From Phytophthora sp. 'mugwort' (taxonomy: Eukaryota; Oomycota; Peronosporomycetes; Peronosporales; Peronosporaceae): a stretch of 64,000 nt of DNA. The notes beneath the pieces were generated by a model, which was not told the DNA's origin, made no database searches, and saw only the letters and a program-made list of their open reading frames with translations. The stretch's first letter is position 1, and each line of letters opens with the position of its first letter. Of the stretch, positions 1 to 10,778 are shown piece by piece. The DNA lies in the NCBI GenBank assembly GCA_033558025.1, contig JAUCEF010000008.1, forward strand, positions 2,914,001 through 2,978,000. The letters are read 5' to 3'. Made by a program: the position numbers and the translations under genes.

Positions 1-278
1 GAGCCGGAGAGAAAGTCTCCGTTAAGCGTGATCAGCAGCGTCACATCTTCCGGAAGCGCGGCCTTCTGTCGCTCCAATAGTGTCGCAAACTCTGCGATTC
101 CCCCGCGCCCATGCTCGTTTGGGACCATGTCGTACACGTCATTGACCGAGAGGATCACGATTTTGGCGCTCTGGTCACATGTGTGTGGCTTTTCACGCTC
201 GGGCGCGGCCGGAACGTGTTCCGGTGCAGCGTTGCTCGCAGTCGGTGAGGAAGGAAGCAGGTCGGTGGTTTCGGTCAT
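1..278 (-). CDS. 5'-nucleotidase / metallophosphoesterase family protein, N-terminal part
   Basis: On the minus strand an ATG at 276-278 opens a frame that stays open to the window edge, so the gene continues outside. After about 38 polar residues comes ILSVNDVYDMVPNEHGRGGIA and then TLLITLNGDFLSGS. This is the pattern of the calcineurin-like phosphoesterase domain of 5'-nucleotidases: an ND metal-site motif, a GG turn, then GDFLSGS. The usual His two residues after the first Asp is Tyr here (NDVY). Family members hydrolyse nucleotides or related phosphoesters; the substrate cannot be told from 92 residues. No signal peptide is seen, so a cytosolic enzyme is more likely than a secreted one. 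Confidence 0.72.
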   Translation of the reverse strand, partial: MTETTDLLPSSPTASNAAPEHVPAAPEREKPHTCDQSAKIVILSVNDVYDMVPNEHGRGGIAEFATLLERQKAALPEDVTLLITLNGDFLSG

Positions 279-2061
279 ACTGGCTCGGAGAATCTGCCAC
301 GGAGATTTTGGTACCTTGCGTCAGTGGCAGAATCGGGAGTGATCATTGTAAGGCTGAAGAAAGGTGACGCGCAGATAGAAGTATTTTTATCCGCCAATAG
401 GAAAATTATATTTGAAGGATTCGAACTGGCTGAAAATCAGTTTTGGTGGTCGGTCAGCAAGGTTATGCTGAGTGAAGGTGCGATAGCAGTGACTAACTTC
501 ATGCACAAGAATTTATCTACGGTAGGGTAAAACAATACTTAAGTACTGGCACGGTCTCTTGGCAAGCTAGCTTCATGCTTTTTCGGCTATTACTGGCCCT
601 GTTCTTTTCGGGATTCGTTCGAGTATCTTTTATAGCAACTGACATGGCTGCTAAGCTTAGATGATGGCAACCTCTGAACAACGTACATGTACTGGCGTCA
701 TCTATTGCATCATCGCTATTGTTGATGTCATCATGATTTTGCTGGCAGTGAGCAATAGTCAGCGCGGTGAGGCATGCAAAGGTTGGTTCGCCCCATATGC
801 AGACCCGCCTAAAACGACTCACGAATCAATCATTGGGTGAACCTGTTGAGGTCTTGTTACAGTCAAGAGATGCAGGGCCAGGCGACAACAAAACTTCAGG
901 TTGCATCATCTGGGAATCTTCTCATCACAAGCAGGCATTCTCAGGAATCAATAAGCTCTACTGTTTTTTTGGAAACCGGGGTAGGCCTGTGATGATACTG
1001 TAACTCTCCTCGTAGAGTCAGTTTTGGTAGCATGGTCTTAACCCAGGCTGTAGGAAATTCATTGCTGACGTGGGATATCGCTTAAGGATTTATACGCAGC
1101 GCATACCAGCCTCAAATTAGTGTAGTAATTACATGTACCGTGAGCAATCAAAACGAGGCTATCGTTGTGCACATCTGAAATTGTCGCTTCGAATGACGTT
1201 CTGCTCCAACATTTATATTAACACGTAGTTCATAGCAGCCACCACCACCAGCCCTCAGGACGGGGACGGAAACCCGCGTTGAGCTTGCTCCATATCAAAT
1301 AAATATTCGACGATGGCCCGTCGTCGCTCCTGCATCCACGTTCAAGTGGACAATTGGCTTAGCTTTGCGGTGAAGTCGCGAGCGAACATTGTACTATGGA
1401 TGTAGCAAATTGTGATCCGTTCCTAGTTTTAGCCGCCGAATAAGTGCGCGGTGAGCCGATGCATAGGAAGTTACTCACGTCGAACTTGCTGAAAAGAATC
1501 GGGATCTAAATCATGCTACGGATATCTCGCTTTAGTCCCGCGGTCTCGTGCATTTCCATACCAGTGGTCCATTTATATGTGACTTGTTAAGCAGCTTCAA
1601 CAATCCAACCAATCAAAACACTTTCCGCAGATTACCATGCTGAGCGTTTGACATTACTTGTCGTCGCGCTGCACTCCGCTGCAATACCATTCCAAAGCAG
1701 ATGTTACCTTTGCCGGCTTTATCTTCCACTTGCATGTTGCGGTTCATGGCAGATGTGCCTGTTCACGTGCTCAGGAGCTCCATTTCCATATTCCGAGCTA
1801 ACCCGACGACATTTTGCTTCGCTAGTGTGTAGCTCTGATTGCTGCGTGGCGCTGTCACCACACCGCATGCATCGAGACCGTATCCGAAGAACGCAGAAAG
1901 CGGCTCCACTTCACGTCACGCAAAGTCATAAGCGTCTCACCTGGAACGCTCGTGTTCCCACTCCATTATCGAAAACTTCGCGTCGTGCACAGGCAGTCAA
2001 AGCAAAACAAAGGAACAAGCGGCAAAGTAGTGTAACTTGCTACTTGATCGGTTAATTCATT
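279..2061. other. intergenic, no gene supported
   Basis: Several short open frames exist here but none shows a domain, good start context or splice structure. The longest, at 1648-2055, starts with a non-ATG codon and has unremarkable composition. The region should hold the promoters of the divergent genes at 278 (minus) and 2062 (plus). Confidence 0.5.
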
Positions 2062-3552
2062 ATGGGACGGAACCGACATCACTACCAAACTCGCGCCACT
2101 CACTACGATCAGCCCCCGACACGTGATGCCAATGAATACGACGAGTCCAAGCGTCGCAAGATGATCCGCTGGATTAAGTCGCGCTTCGGCTACGTCGAGC
2201 CGGAAACTCATTCGCGTCCGCGTGAGCGCAGCAGTCTCAGCAAAAGTGGGCGCTCTGGTGGGAAAAGCAGTTTTTCAGCGGGATCGACGGCGTATAGCAA
2301 CCAGCAATTCACACCGTCGTACCGCACGGAGTATCGGACACACGTACTTATCGTCGGTGGAGGAATTGGTGGACTCTGTCTCGCGCAAGGACTCAAGAAG
2401 CACGGCATCCCTTTCACTGTGTTTGAGCGAGACCCCTCCCCCAATTACCGCACGCAAGGCTATCGCGTTCGTATCAACAACGACGGATACGAAGCACTGA
2501 AGACCAACCTCTCGCCTGAAAACTTCGAGGTATTTCTTCGAGCCACGGGTCATTTTCAGCCTGGGTTCAAGTATCTGGACGCTGAAACAGGCGAAGATGC
2601 GCCATCGAATGCGCAATTCTCGCACAAATCGAGCGTCACCAAGAACGTGTTCAGTGCTGATCGCGCAATGCTGCGCTCGCTTTTGCTCACGGACCTGAAC
2701 GAGAACGAGATCCAATACGGAATGGCCTTTAAAAGTTTTCGCGTACAGCCCAACGACCGTGTTGAAGTCACCTTCGAGAACGGCAAGATTGTGGAAGGAA
2801 GCGTACTCGTGGGAGCTGATGGTACTACCTCGCGTGTTCGCCGACAGTATGTACCTCGTGCCGCGACGCTACTTGATACGGACAGTGGCGCAATCTATGG
2901 CAAAACGTTGCTAACTCCTGAGATCGAGAGCTTCTTTGAAACAGATAGCACTACCATGATCATCAGCAAAAATCCCATGATGAGTCTCGTGATGGAACCG
3001 CGCTGCAAGATACAAGCCGACTTGACGGAGTTTGCAGCGATCTCGAATTCAGACATACCAGACCTGCAAAACTACATTTGCTGGGTTCTTATCGCTCGAG
3101 CACAACATTTCCACCGGAACGAAGAAACTACCGTTCAAGATTTGTTCTCCATGACACCTGCGCAAGTCGCCAACTTGTCAAACGATATGACACGCGACTG
3201 GTGCCCCCAGATCCGCGCTATATTCGAGCATCAATCGCCCGAATGGAGCTCGTTCCTGCGCATTTCGACCATGTCTCCGGATATTCTCCACTGGCAGCCA
3301 TCTACGGTCACACTTATCGGAGACGCTGTCCACACGATGGCTCCCGCTGGAATCGGCTGCAACACAGCGCTGCATGATGCTCAAATGCTGGTGAAATACT
3401 TCAGCGAGATGGGAGTTGGTGTGGATGCTATTGCACAATACGAGCATCACATGCGTCAGTATGGATCTGAAGGCATCGCAATCAGCATGGACGCCGGCAA
3501 ATTGATGTACGACCTGCCAGGGGTGGAGGATATGCGCGCTGTCGTGTACTAA
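2062..3552 (+). CDS. FAD-dependent monooxygenase (salicylate hydroxylase / aromatic hydroxylase-like)
   Basis: Single-exon gene of 496 residues. An N-terminal extension of about 90 basic, Ser-rich residues precedes HVLIVGGGIGGLCLAQGL (GxGxxG near residues 99-104, the ADP-binding fold), followed by the VFERD strand end. VLVGADGTTSRVRR carries the DG motif, and LIGDAVHTMAPAGIGCNTAL (about residue 418) is the GD motif that binds the FAD ribityl and closes the site. These three motifs define class A flavoprotein monooxygenases using NAD(P)H. The substrate is not readable. The extension is not a clear signal peptide or mitochondrial presequence. The ATG at 2062 is the first in frame. The next gene is convergent, about 280 bp away. 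Confidence 0.88.
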   Translation: MGRNRHHYQTRATHYDQPPTRDANEYDESKRRKMIRWIKSRFGYVEPETHSRPRERSSLSKSGRSGGKSSFSAGSTAYSNQQFTPSYRTEYRTHVLIVGGGIGGLCLAQGLKKHGIPFTVFERDPSPNYRTQGYRVRINNDGYEALKTNLSPENFEVFLRATGHFQPGFKYLDAETGEDAPSNAQFSHKSSVTKNVFSADRAMLRSLLLTDLNENEIQYGMAFKSFRVQPNDRVEVTFENGKIVEGSVLVGADGTTSRVRRQYVPRAATLLDTDSGAIYGKTLLTPEIESFFETDSTTMIISKNPMMSLVMEPRCKIQADLTEFAAISNSDIPDLQNYICWVLIARAQHFHRNEETTVQDLFSMTPAQVANLSNDMTRDWCPQIRAIFEHQSPEWSSFLRISTMSPDILHWQPSTVTLIGDAVHTMAPAGIGCNTALHDAQMLVKYFSEMGVGVDAIAQYEHHMRQYGSEGIAISMDAGKLMYDLPGVEDMRAVVY

Positions 3553-3834
3553 TGCTGAATGAGACGTAACAACGCGATAGTAGCGGAAAATACGGGTCGT
3601 GACGCAAAACAATCTTGCATTTTTCACTTGGGCAACAGTATACAGAAAGCTTACGCCGTTCGTTAGATATCTTAGTGCACATTTTCGCACAATACTTGCT
3701 TTAATAAAAATCTGTGTTTATTTTCCTCAACAAATGATTTTAGTTTTATTTGAACAATTCGAAATCTCATCGCAAAAAAAAAAAACGGTTAACATTGTAA
3801 GCAGCCTGTCAGAGGTTTCGAAGCCGCTTACTGG

Positions 3835-5501
3835 TCACTCGGTCGCCACGAGCTCGGCGAACGATACGGGCTGTCTCTCAGCGGTAAATGACTCTGCATC
3901 GAATATGGAGTCGTCGCACGAAAACCCAAGGTGTTTTGCCGCCGAGCAAACATTTGCCAAACCCCAACCGTAGATGTTATTCGGGTATTCCTGGTACGTG
4001 GTGTTGCCACATTCAGTGGGGACGAGAAAAGGCTTGTGCAGCTTACGCATTGTTGTCTCGGTGAGACTCTGCAAAACTTTCTCGTACGGTGGTGACTTCG
4101 CAGAAGAGCTTCGGTCTGAAGAATTATACAAACTGAGCAGCAATGCGATAGCACCAGCCATGTGCGGTGTTGCCATGGAAGTTCCAGTAAGCCGAGTGTA
4201 AGCGCTATCCTTGACACTCATTGCCGATCGAATCCCGACGCCAGGAGCGACAAAGTCGGGCTTAATGATATTATTCTGCTTTGTAAACGACAAACCTTGC
4301 CGACTAAACTCGTCCTCCAAGCTTGGACCCTTTCCACTTGCACCCCATAGCGAGCTTCCCCCAATCAGAGCACCAACAGCAATTGTATCTTCATGGCTTG
4401 CAGGATAGTACACACTTCCGCACAGGAATCCGTTCGTGTTTCCGCTAGCAAACACCGGGTAGACGCCCGCGGCACGCCAAGTATCAATCACTTTACTTAG
4501 CCACGTCCATTCAGGGTATGCAGGAGTCGATCGATCTACCCCAAATGAGTTTGTAATCACATCTGCACCGAGAGAGCAGTCCGCGTCCGTGCCGTCCCTC
4601 TTTGTGGGGCAGAGTACCCACTGTGCTGCCAGCAGAAAGTCGCTCTTATTGGCCGCGCCCCAAATATCAAACGCTCTTGCAGTGATCCATGTCGCCTCGG
4701 GGGCTACACCAACTCCCTTTCCACCAAGTGCCGTCCCCATCGTGTGCGTTCCATGCCCCACTTCATCCGCAGTATCCGGCGTCTCCTTCGACATATCCGT
4801 CCCCGGCGTGAACCAGAACGCGTAGTCAAAGTCCACCTTCCCGTCCTTCTTCGTCCCTACAGCAAAACATCGTCAATCAACGACTATTCAAAGCCATAAT
4901 AAATAGGTAACCTTATCTACATACCTCTGAAAGTATTTATCAAGGTTTCGTGCGTGTAACGCACGCCCGAGTCAATGCTCGCGACTACCACATCCTTCCC
5001 CTTTACTCCTTGCGCCCATAACTGAGGCGCTCGCAGCAACTTGACATTTTTTTGCGGTTCTTCTCCCTCATATTCATCCCCGTCTTCTTCATGCTGAGCC
5101 CCAATAAGTCTTAACACTCGAGCGTCTTCCTCCAATTCCAACACTCCTGGGAAACTCCAAAGACTTTCATTGAAGAACCTGTTGAGGGTCGCATCATCCC
5201 CTTTATAGCGCACTATCAGTGTGTTCTGCAGCCAAAGAGGGGAGATCTCAACATTCCCCTCATTTTGGGCCTCGATGAAGCTCGAGACGCTGCGTTGCAC
5301 GTCGCTCACGGCGCTGGAGAAGGCTCGATACACATTTTGGCGTCTCTCGGAGCGGGAAAGGCGCGGAGAGAGCGCGAGTTCGTGCGGGTGGAGCTGCGGA
5401 TGGAGATGTACGAGCACCACGCGACCGAGCACACGTATGGGGAGCAGCGAGAGAGCGAGTGAGGCCAGGAAAAGCGCGAGATGGCGCCGGAGGGGGGCCA
5501 T
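3835..5501 (-). CDS. secreted subtilisin-like serine protease (S8), two exons
   Basis: Exon 1 is 5501-4925 and exon 2 is 4856-3835. The 68-nt intron starts GTATGT and ends TGTAG; joining after the first base of a Gly codon keeps the frame and gives 532 residues. Residues 1-26 are a hydrophobic signal peptide (LALFLASLALSLLPIRVLG). A roughly 140-residue propeptide follows. The catalytic triad is visible: Asp about 177 in VASIDSGVRYTH, His about 227 in GHGTHTMGT, Ser about 419 in GTSMATPHMAG. The oxyanion Asn lies in FASGNTNG (about 332). All catalytic parts are intact, so an active extracellular endopeptidase is expected. The upstream strand has ACTCATGCAACTTT, a partial match to the oomycete initiator. 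Confidence 0.93.
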
Positions 5502-6545
5502 GGTAGCTACTCAGATTGGGCTACCCGTTAAAGTTGCATGAGTTGTGGTGCACATCATTTGAGAGGACTATACCTAGGTCGTTGTGGAACGCTCAATAGA
5601 TGTACTATCGAAGGCGTATAGAAATATAGAGATACGGAGAAGCGGAATTGACTTTACTTAGTAAGAAAATGACGAATGATCGATCTATGTTGTTCTGAAG
5701 GTCATCTAAAGATTTAGGTTTGAATAAATGGTCATCTAAAGATATAGGTTATACACTGCATAAATGCTTGGTTTTGGGTGTAGCATTCTCTTGTGCTTTG
5801 CAGTGCTGCACGACGCTGGGCCGCCTGCATGTCGCGGTTGGCAATCGCCAACTCGCGCGTGCTCGCCGCGTTCGCTGTTTGCCGCACGTGTACGTTTCTC
5901 AACGTTTGGAATGCGATTCATAGTATATGTAACGATGGAAGTAAATGTATACACAGCCGAGCAATGGCTCCATCGCCAGCCAGCGCGGTACAAGTAACTG
6001 TGCTCAAGGCAACCACAATTCGCCTGGGAATCGCTTGACGCCTGCAACAAGGGGAAAAAGACAAGACCACAGGGCAATTCACGCTACCACGACAATGTTT
6101 CCGTTGTTAAGCCCCAGTCTACAATCCAAAAATTCCCGTCTGACTTGATGCAACTATGTCGCAGTCGGTCACGCGAGCTGTCGCATCCTTTTTACTAACT
6201 TTTTGAAACGGCAAATCACCAGCCATCTACAAGCCCAATCTTTGGGCTCTAAAAACCCCGTCGGAAAATACAGTGACCCAACGACCCTCGCGACCGCTCC
6301 ATTCCACGACAGTCGTGCGCGCGCACTGGCTAAGGCGAGTCAACCCAGCACCTCGCAGCCAACTTCCGCCGCATTTCTCGCTTAGGATAGTGCCATCGCC
6401 TTCACCGCTGGGCCTCGTCTTCTCTTCGCAAGGGAATTTCTCGAGCTACAACAAAAAAACTGCGGGACTTTTTGGCAGACGGGCAGGGCGCCAACCGCTT
6501 TGGAGTCCGCGCTGCAGAATAGCAAACGACCGACGGCACTGACGG
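5502..6545. other. intergenic, divergent promoter region
   Basis: It separates the minus-strand protease from the plus-strand membrane protein gene. A short direct repeat, ggtcatctaaagat followed by t/a and taggtt, occurs near 5699 and again near 5730. No coding potential with recognisable features. Confidence 0.5.
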
Positions 6546-7870
6546 ATGGTGTGGCTGGACCCGACGTCGACACTGCGCTGCGCCAGCTGGGCGTTGGTGC
6601 CGCCCATGCTGCTGGAGACTGTGCTAGTAGGCGTCATCCTCTGGCGCACCTTCCACCAGCTCTACTGGAGCTCACACCCGCGCCGCATCTTCCTCCACAT
6701 CGTACGCTAAAGAATTTTTAGTTGTAAGATGGAGCGACTTTTTGTTTCACTAACTAACTGCACGACGTGTATTTACTATGCTGCTGTTGACAGGTGTCGT
6801 TGCTATCATGTGTGCTGCGTCTGGTATTCTGGCTAGGGATGTGTAACTCGGCGATTTTGGCCTTTGGTGTGGCCTGCTTGTGGTGGTCCAACTCGATGGT
6901 GCTGCTCTGCACGGCCTCGGTGATCTTCCAGTGGTCCAGCGCCGTGACGGCCGGACGGGTGACGGCCCAGGAGCTGCAGAGATCCAAGCGGGTCACGGTA
7001 CTTCACCCGTTAGTGTTCTTGCACTCGATTCACTTGGTTTGGACGACGGTCATGGGGATTTACGTGATTGTGCATGGGTTGGGTACACCGAGCAAGGTTG
7101 AAAGTTACCCGGAAGATGCTGAAGCCGTCCTGCTGACCTATCGAATCATCAACGCCGTCACGCTGGCGTTTGATGCCGTGGTGGCGTGCTACGTCGCTGT
7201 ACAGCTGAGAGAACGATTGCTGTCGGCTGCCATGGCCGACGACATGAAGAAGAAATCCGTGGTGCAGATGACCCTGCTCATGGTGCTCCTTACGGCGTCT
7301 GTGACGCTACAGATCATCATGGACGTTCCCGTTTTCATATCGGGGCTACGAGATTCATGGTCTTCACTGAGCTTTGAAGGTTTCTGCATCATCAAGTACT
7401 TTATTCCAGGTCTTTTCCTGAGCTTAGCCTTCCTGTACATTATGCGGCGTGTGGAACAGCGCGAGCCCACGCGAATGGTTGTTGTACCGGACCGATCACT
7501 TGTCGAGTTTGTGGAGTGCTCATCGCCGGATTGCGTGTGGTGTGCACACCACCGACGATATCATTTGAACCAGAATAAGTGGGATGTGACGCTCATGACG
7601 TCGTTCTCTCCGCGGACAGTAGACTCGAGCTTCCACTCGTCCACTCATGCCAATCTATCGCAGGGTTCCTGGTCCTCAGGTAGCACGCCGGAGTTGCTAC
7701 CAGCTAACTCTCGTCTGTCTCGTGACAGCCATCATCGACCTCACCAACCTCACCATCAACCTCATCAAGCGCTTCAAACGCGAGGCCGTATACCGTTTCC
7801 AGTTCAGACTCACGGAAGCTATGAGCCGCCCAGAGAAATTCCAAGTAGGCGAGGAACACGCTACAGTTAA
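6546..7870 (+). CDS. multi-pass (about 7 TM) membrane protein, possibly TOM1/THH1-like
   Basis: Exon 1 (6546-6701, 52 codons) encodes MVWLDPTSTLRC and one hydrophobic helix. A 92-nt intron (GTACGC...TTGACAG) joins in phase 0 to exon 2 (6794-7870), total about 410 residues. Six more hydrophobic stretches follow (around LSCVLRLVFWLGM, VACLWWSNSMVLLC, LHSIHLVWTTVMGIYVIV, NAVTLAFDAVVACYVAV, TLLMVLLTASVTLQII, FIPGLFLSLAFLYIM), then a cytosolic Ser/His/Pro-rich tail. The number and spacing of helices fit seven-helix proteins of the TOM1/THH1 type or GPCR-like proteins; I cannot separate these. The tail from about 7700 contains HHRPHQPHHQPHQ, a low-complexity stretch where another frame also looks plausible, so the C-terminus is less certain than the membrane part. 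Confidence 0.72.
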
Positions 7871-8615
7871 GCTGCTTCATTTCGGCCCGGCGCTCAGCGG
7901 GAGAATTCGTCTGCTTAGCGCAGAATAAGGACAAACAGAGGGCAAACAGCATGCTCGCCGACATGCCAGCAACAGGAGCTGAGAACCGACGTCGAGCCAA
8001 CAAGGAATCAAGCCAGAGGCGAACCAACGTCGATGTTCTGAATTGCCTCTTTATTTATGATGTCGAGAACGAAAGCAAGCTACCTACAGGATCTACAGTG
8101 TGGTTTCCACAGTAAAAGTATCAGATAATCAAATAATACGTCAATAAAATGGATTCGTATAAATTTGTACCGCAGCATCAAGACCTCATGCGGTCATTAA
8201 CGCAGCCCCTACATAATAGCAACGCTATCTATTAACGAGCGGCCTTCGAGAAGGTTTCTATGAGTTGCGGAGACCTACCGTTTCGTAGGTGTATGGAAAG
8301 CTTGGTTCGAGAGAGCACAAGGTTTCACCCACACGCGCCTCTGACTTTCACAACTGTGACCGGGATGAATCACAAGCTGGGTAACTGTCGTGCTTGCGAG
8401 GTCTGACGCTATGCATATTTTTTTTACCGGATCAACTGGACTTCCTTCGACGGTACATGAACGTTGGATCTGCTGAATCCCTCCAGTATTTTTCCGGAAT
8501 CTATGACGGAATCGTTAAAAGTCATACGATATGACGATGCAATTTCTACTTAAGTCGATGTGTTTTTGTGTTATTAGGGGTATACTATGCTATACTGGAC
8601 TGTGCTAGGCTCTCT
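7871..8615. other. intergenic between convergent genes
   Basis: The 3' flanks of the membrane protein gene (plus) and the dehydratase gene (minus). A minus-strand frame over 7704-8027 begins with a hydrophobic stretch but overlaps the membrane-protein tail and has no recognisable domain. Nothing else supported. Confidence 0.45.
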
Positions 8616-9884
8616 TTAGGATAGGTTCATCTTGTACGTCTTCTTGAAGTTAATTGGGTGCGCCTCAAGCGCGTGGTCGATGTTATTGAAGCGGTGCCCG
8701 TAGCGACAGAACCACTTGACCGTCTTGCGCAGACCTTCGCGCCAAGTCACCTTCTCTTTCCACCCCAGACGACGGATCTTGGCAGCATCAATGACATATC
8801 TGTGGTCGTTGAAAGGCCGATCCTGGACGTGAGTGATCATCTTGGACTTGTCGGCGCCAAGAAGCTGCGGCTTCATCACAGCCAGCAGGTCCATCGCTAC
8901 TTCCTTGTTCGAGAGCTCGTTCTCGCCGCCAATGTTGTAAACTTCCCCCACCTTGCCTTCGTGAAGAATGAGGTCGAACGCCGCCACGACGTCCGAGATA
9001 TACAGGTAGTTGCGCGTGTGCATGCCGTCCCCGTGGATCGTGACTGGCCGGTCGCGCAAGATCTGGTTAATAACCTTTGGGATCAACTTCTCGGGGTACT
9101 GGTGCGGTCCATACACGTTGTTACTCCTCGTGATGATGGTCGGGAGTCCGAACGAGCGATGGAAACTCTTGACAAGAAACTCGGCGCCAGCTTTCGTGGC
9201 TGCGTACGGATTGGTCGGCTCCAGCACATGATCTTCTGTCATCGGCGCGGAATCGGGTCGTCCTTCTCCGTAGACCTCGTCCGTGCTCACGTGGATGAAC
9301 CTCTTAATGCCATACAGTCTGGCTGCCTCCAATAACACGTGCGTACCGAGGATATTGGTCTTACTGAACTCGATCGAGTTACCGAACGAGTTATCCACAT
9401 GAGACTGGGCTGCAAAGTGCAGGATCGTGTCGATGCGCTCCGTCTTGAGGATGTAGCCGACCAGATCCGCGCCCGTGATATTCCCATGGATAAACTTGTA
9501 GTTCCTAGGCAACGTAGCAAGAAAATCGTCGCTAATGTATTCGTCTCCCGGTTCGCAGAAACTCCCACGCAGACGCTCGCAGACGTCGTCCTCGTCCTCC
9601 TCGCTCTCCGTGGCGTTTTCCCGCTCTATTTCGTCCTCCTTGGTATTGTCGCCGCGTGTCTGTAGATCATGATCGCCATTACACGATGAAATGGCTGAGT
9701 GCACGTTGCGTACGCACGAGCAGTAGTCCAGCGAGTCCAGGTTCACGATGTAGTACTGTGGGTAGTGCTTGACCAGGTGGATGACGACATGCGAGCCGAT
9801 GAACCCAGCGCCACCCGTCACTAGGATGCGCTTGGTGTAATGCGGCTCGTCCGGTGGCGTGGGGGTCAGTGTGGATTCTGCCAT
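8616..9884 (-). CDS. dTDP/UDP-glucose 4,6-dehydratase (RmlB family)
   Basis: Single exon, 422 residues, extended SDR family. The Rossmann NAD site is RILVTGGAGFIGSHVV (about residues 19-34). The active-site motif is HVSTDEVYGE (Thr-Asp-Glu used in water removal), and YAATKAGAE is the YxxxK catalytic pair. RSNNVYGPHQYPEKLIP and RNYLYISDVVAA are typical sugar-nucleotide binding blocks. The enzyme makes the 4-keto-6-deoxy sugar nucleotide, the first step of rhamnose-type synthesis. An acidic insert of about 55 residues (near residues 68-125, rich in Glu/Asp) sits between the first and second strands of the NAD fold, which bacterial RmlB lacks. Start chosen at the ATG at 9884. Confidence 0.92.
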   Translation of the reverse strand: MAESTLTPTPPDEPHYTKRILVTGGAGFIGSHVVIHLVKHYPQYYIVNLDSLDYCSCVRNVHSAISSCNGDHDLQTRGDNTKEDEIERENATESEEDEDDVCERLRGSFCEPGDEYISDDFLATLPRNYKFIHGNITGADLVGYILKTERIDTILHFAAQSHVDNSFGNSIEFSKTNILGTHVLLEAARLYGIKRFIHVSTDEVYGEGRPDSAPMTEDHVLEPTNPYAATKAGAEFLVKSFHRSFGLPTIITRSNNVYGPHQYPEKLIPKVINQILRDRPVTIHGDGMHTRNYLYISDVVAAFDLILHEGKVGEVYNIGGENELSNKEVAMDLLAVMKPQLLGADKSKMITHVQDRPFNDHRYVIDAAKIRRLGWKEKVTWREGLRKTVKWFCRYGHRFNNIDHALEAHPINFKKTYKMNLS

Positions 9885-10778
9885 TGCTGCTTGTGTGCTT
9901 CAAGACCGTTCCGATAGTGACGTCCAAGGGGGCTGACGTAGCCTCCTTGACCTCGAAGAGCTCCGCTTCGATTTTGGTCATCGAAACATGGTGTTTGAAT
10001 GCAGCAAAAAAGGGATGCTCCAATAAGTATACAATTATCTTGAATTATGTAAGAAAGGTAGAGGGGGGGTGCACTCAAATAAGTTGATGTTGAGGCGTGT
10101 TTTTGCCAAGCTGAAGTTTAGCAGTCATTGCATTCCACTGCAACTGCTCAAGGGCTTGCTGACAAACCTGTAGGCTAGGCAAGTGAACCACGCACGACGA
10201 AGGCAACGTGTTGACCCATTGCTCGCTGCAGTGGGTGCATTCGTCGCTGCATTTACTTACTCCCAGGCCTTGCTCGCGTTTTTAAAGCTAGTGCATTGTA
10301 CTTGTATTGGGTTTGCTTCGAATCACCTCAACAACCGTGATTGGAGCGGCTGCTGATTGCGCTTTTTGTGACAAATCGCGGGTTGACGTTGCAGCGTTAA
10401 GCACCAGGTGCCGCTACGGCCTCTTACGACATCCCGAACCTCGGCACCCGCTCGAGAAACTTTTAAAAGTAGCGAAATCCCCGTTCGCTCGAGCACAAGC
10501 TATGGCTTGGCGGAGATACTGGTACCAACACGCAATACCCGTCGGTCGAGTACAGCGACGCATAACTCAATTTTGACTTCGAAGCAGCATGAGATCGTCG
10601 ATTGCATGGCATTCATGTAAAATGGCCATGAGAAACCCATTGGCGCACTACCACCGCGGGTGCAGTGTACTGTATTTGTGGTAGTATATCTATCTGCTCG
10701 AGGTCAGCACCCCTCGTATTCAACGCAAACACTACTTTGTAATACCAGTACAATAGTACCAAAATTCCTTGATGTCAT
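9885..10778. other. intergenic, no gene supported
   Basis: Lies between the start of the dehydratase gene and the 3' end of the urocanase gene. Short frames show no domain or splice logic. Confidence 0.5.

Noticed and set aside
410..480. ggattcgaactggc, resembling a reverse tRNA T-arm
   Set aside because: No D-arm, anticodon arm or acceptor pairing around it.
7704..8027. Minus-strand frame with a signal-peptide-like start
   Set aside because: Overlaps the tail of the membrane protein and has no further protein features.
8658..9335. 225-codon plus-strand frame
   Set aside because: Antisense shadow of the dehydratase gene.
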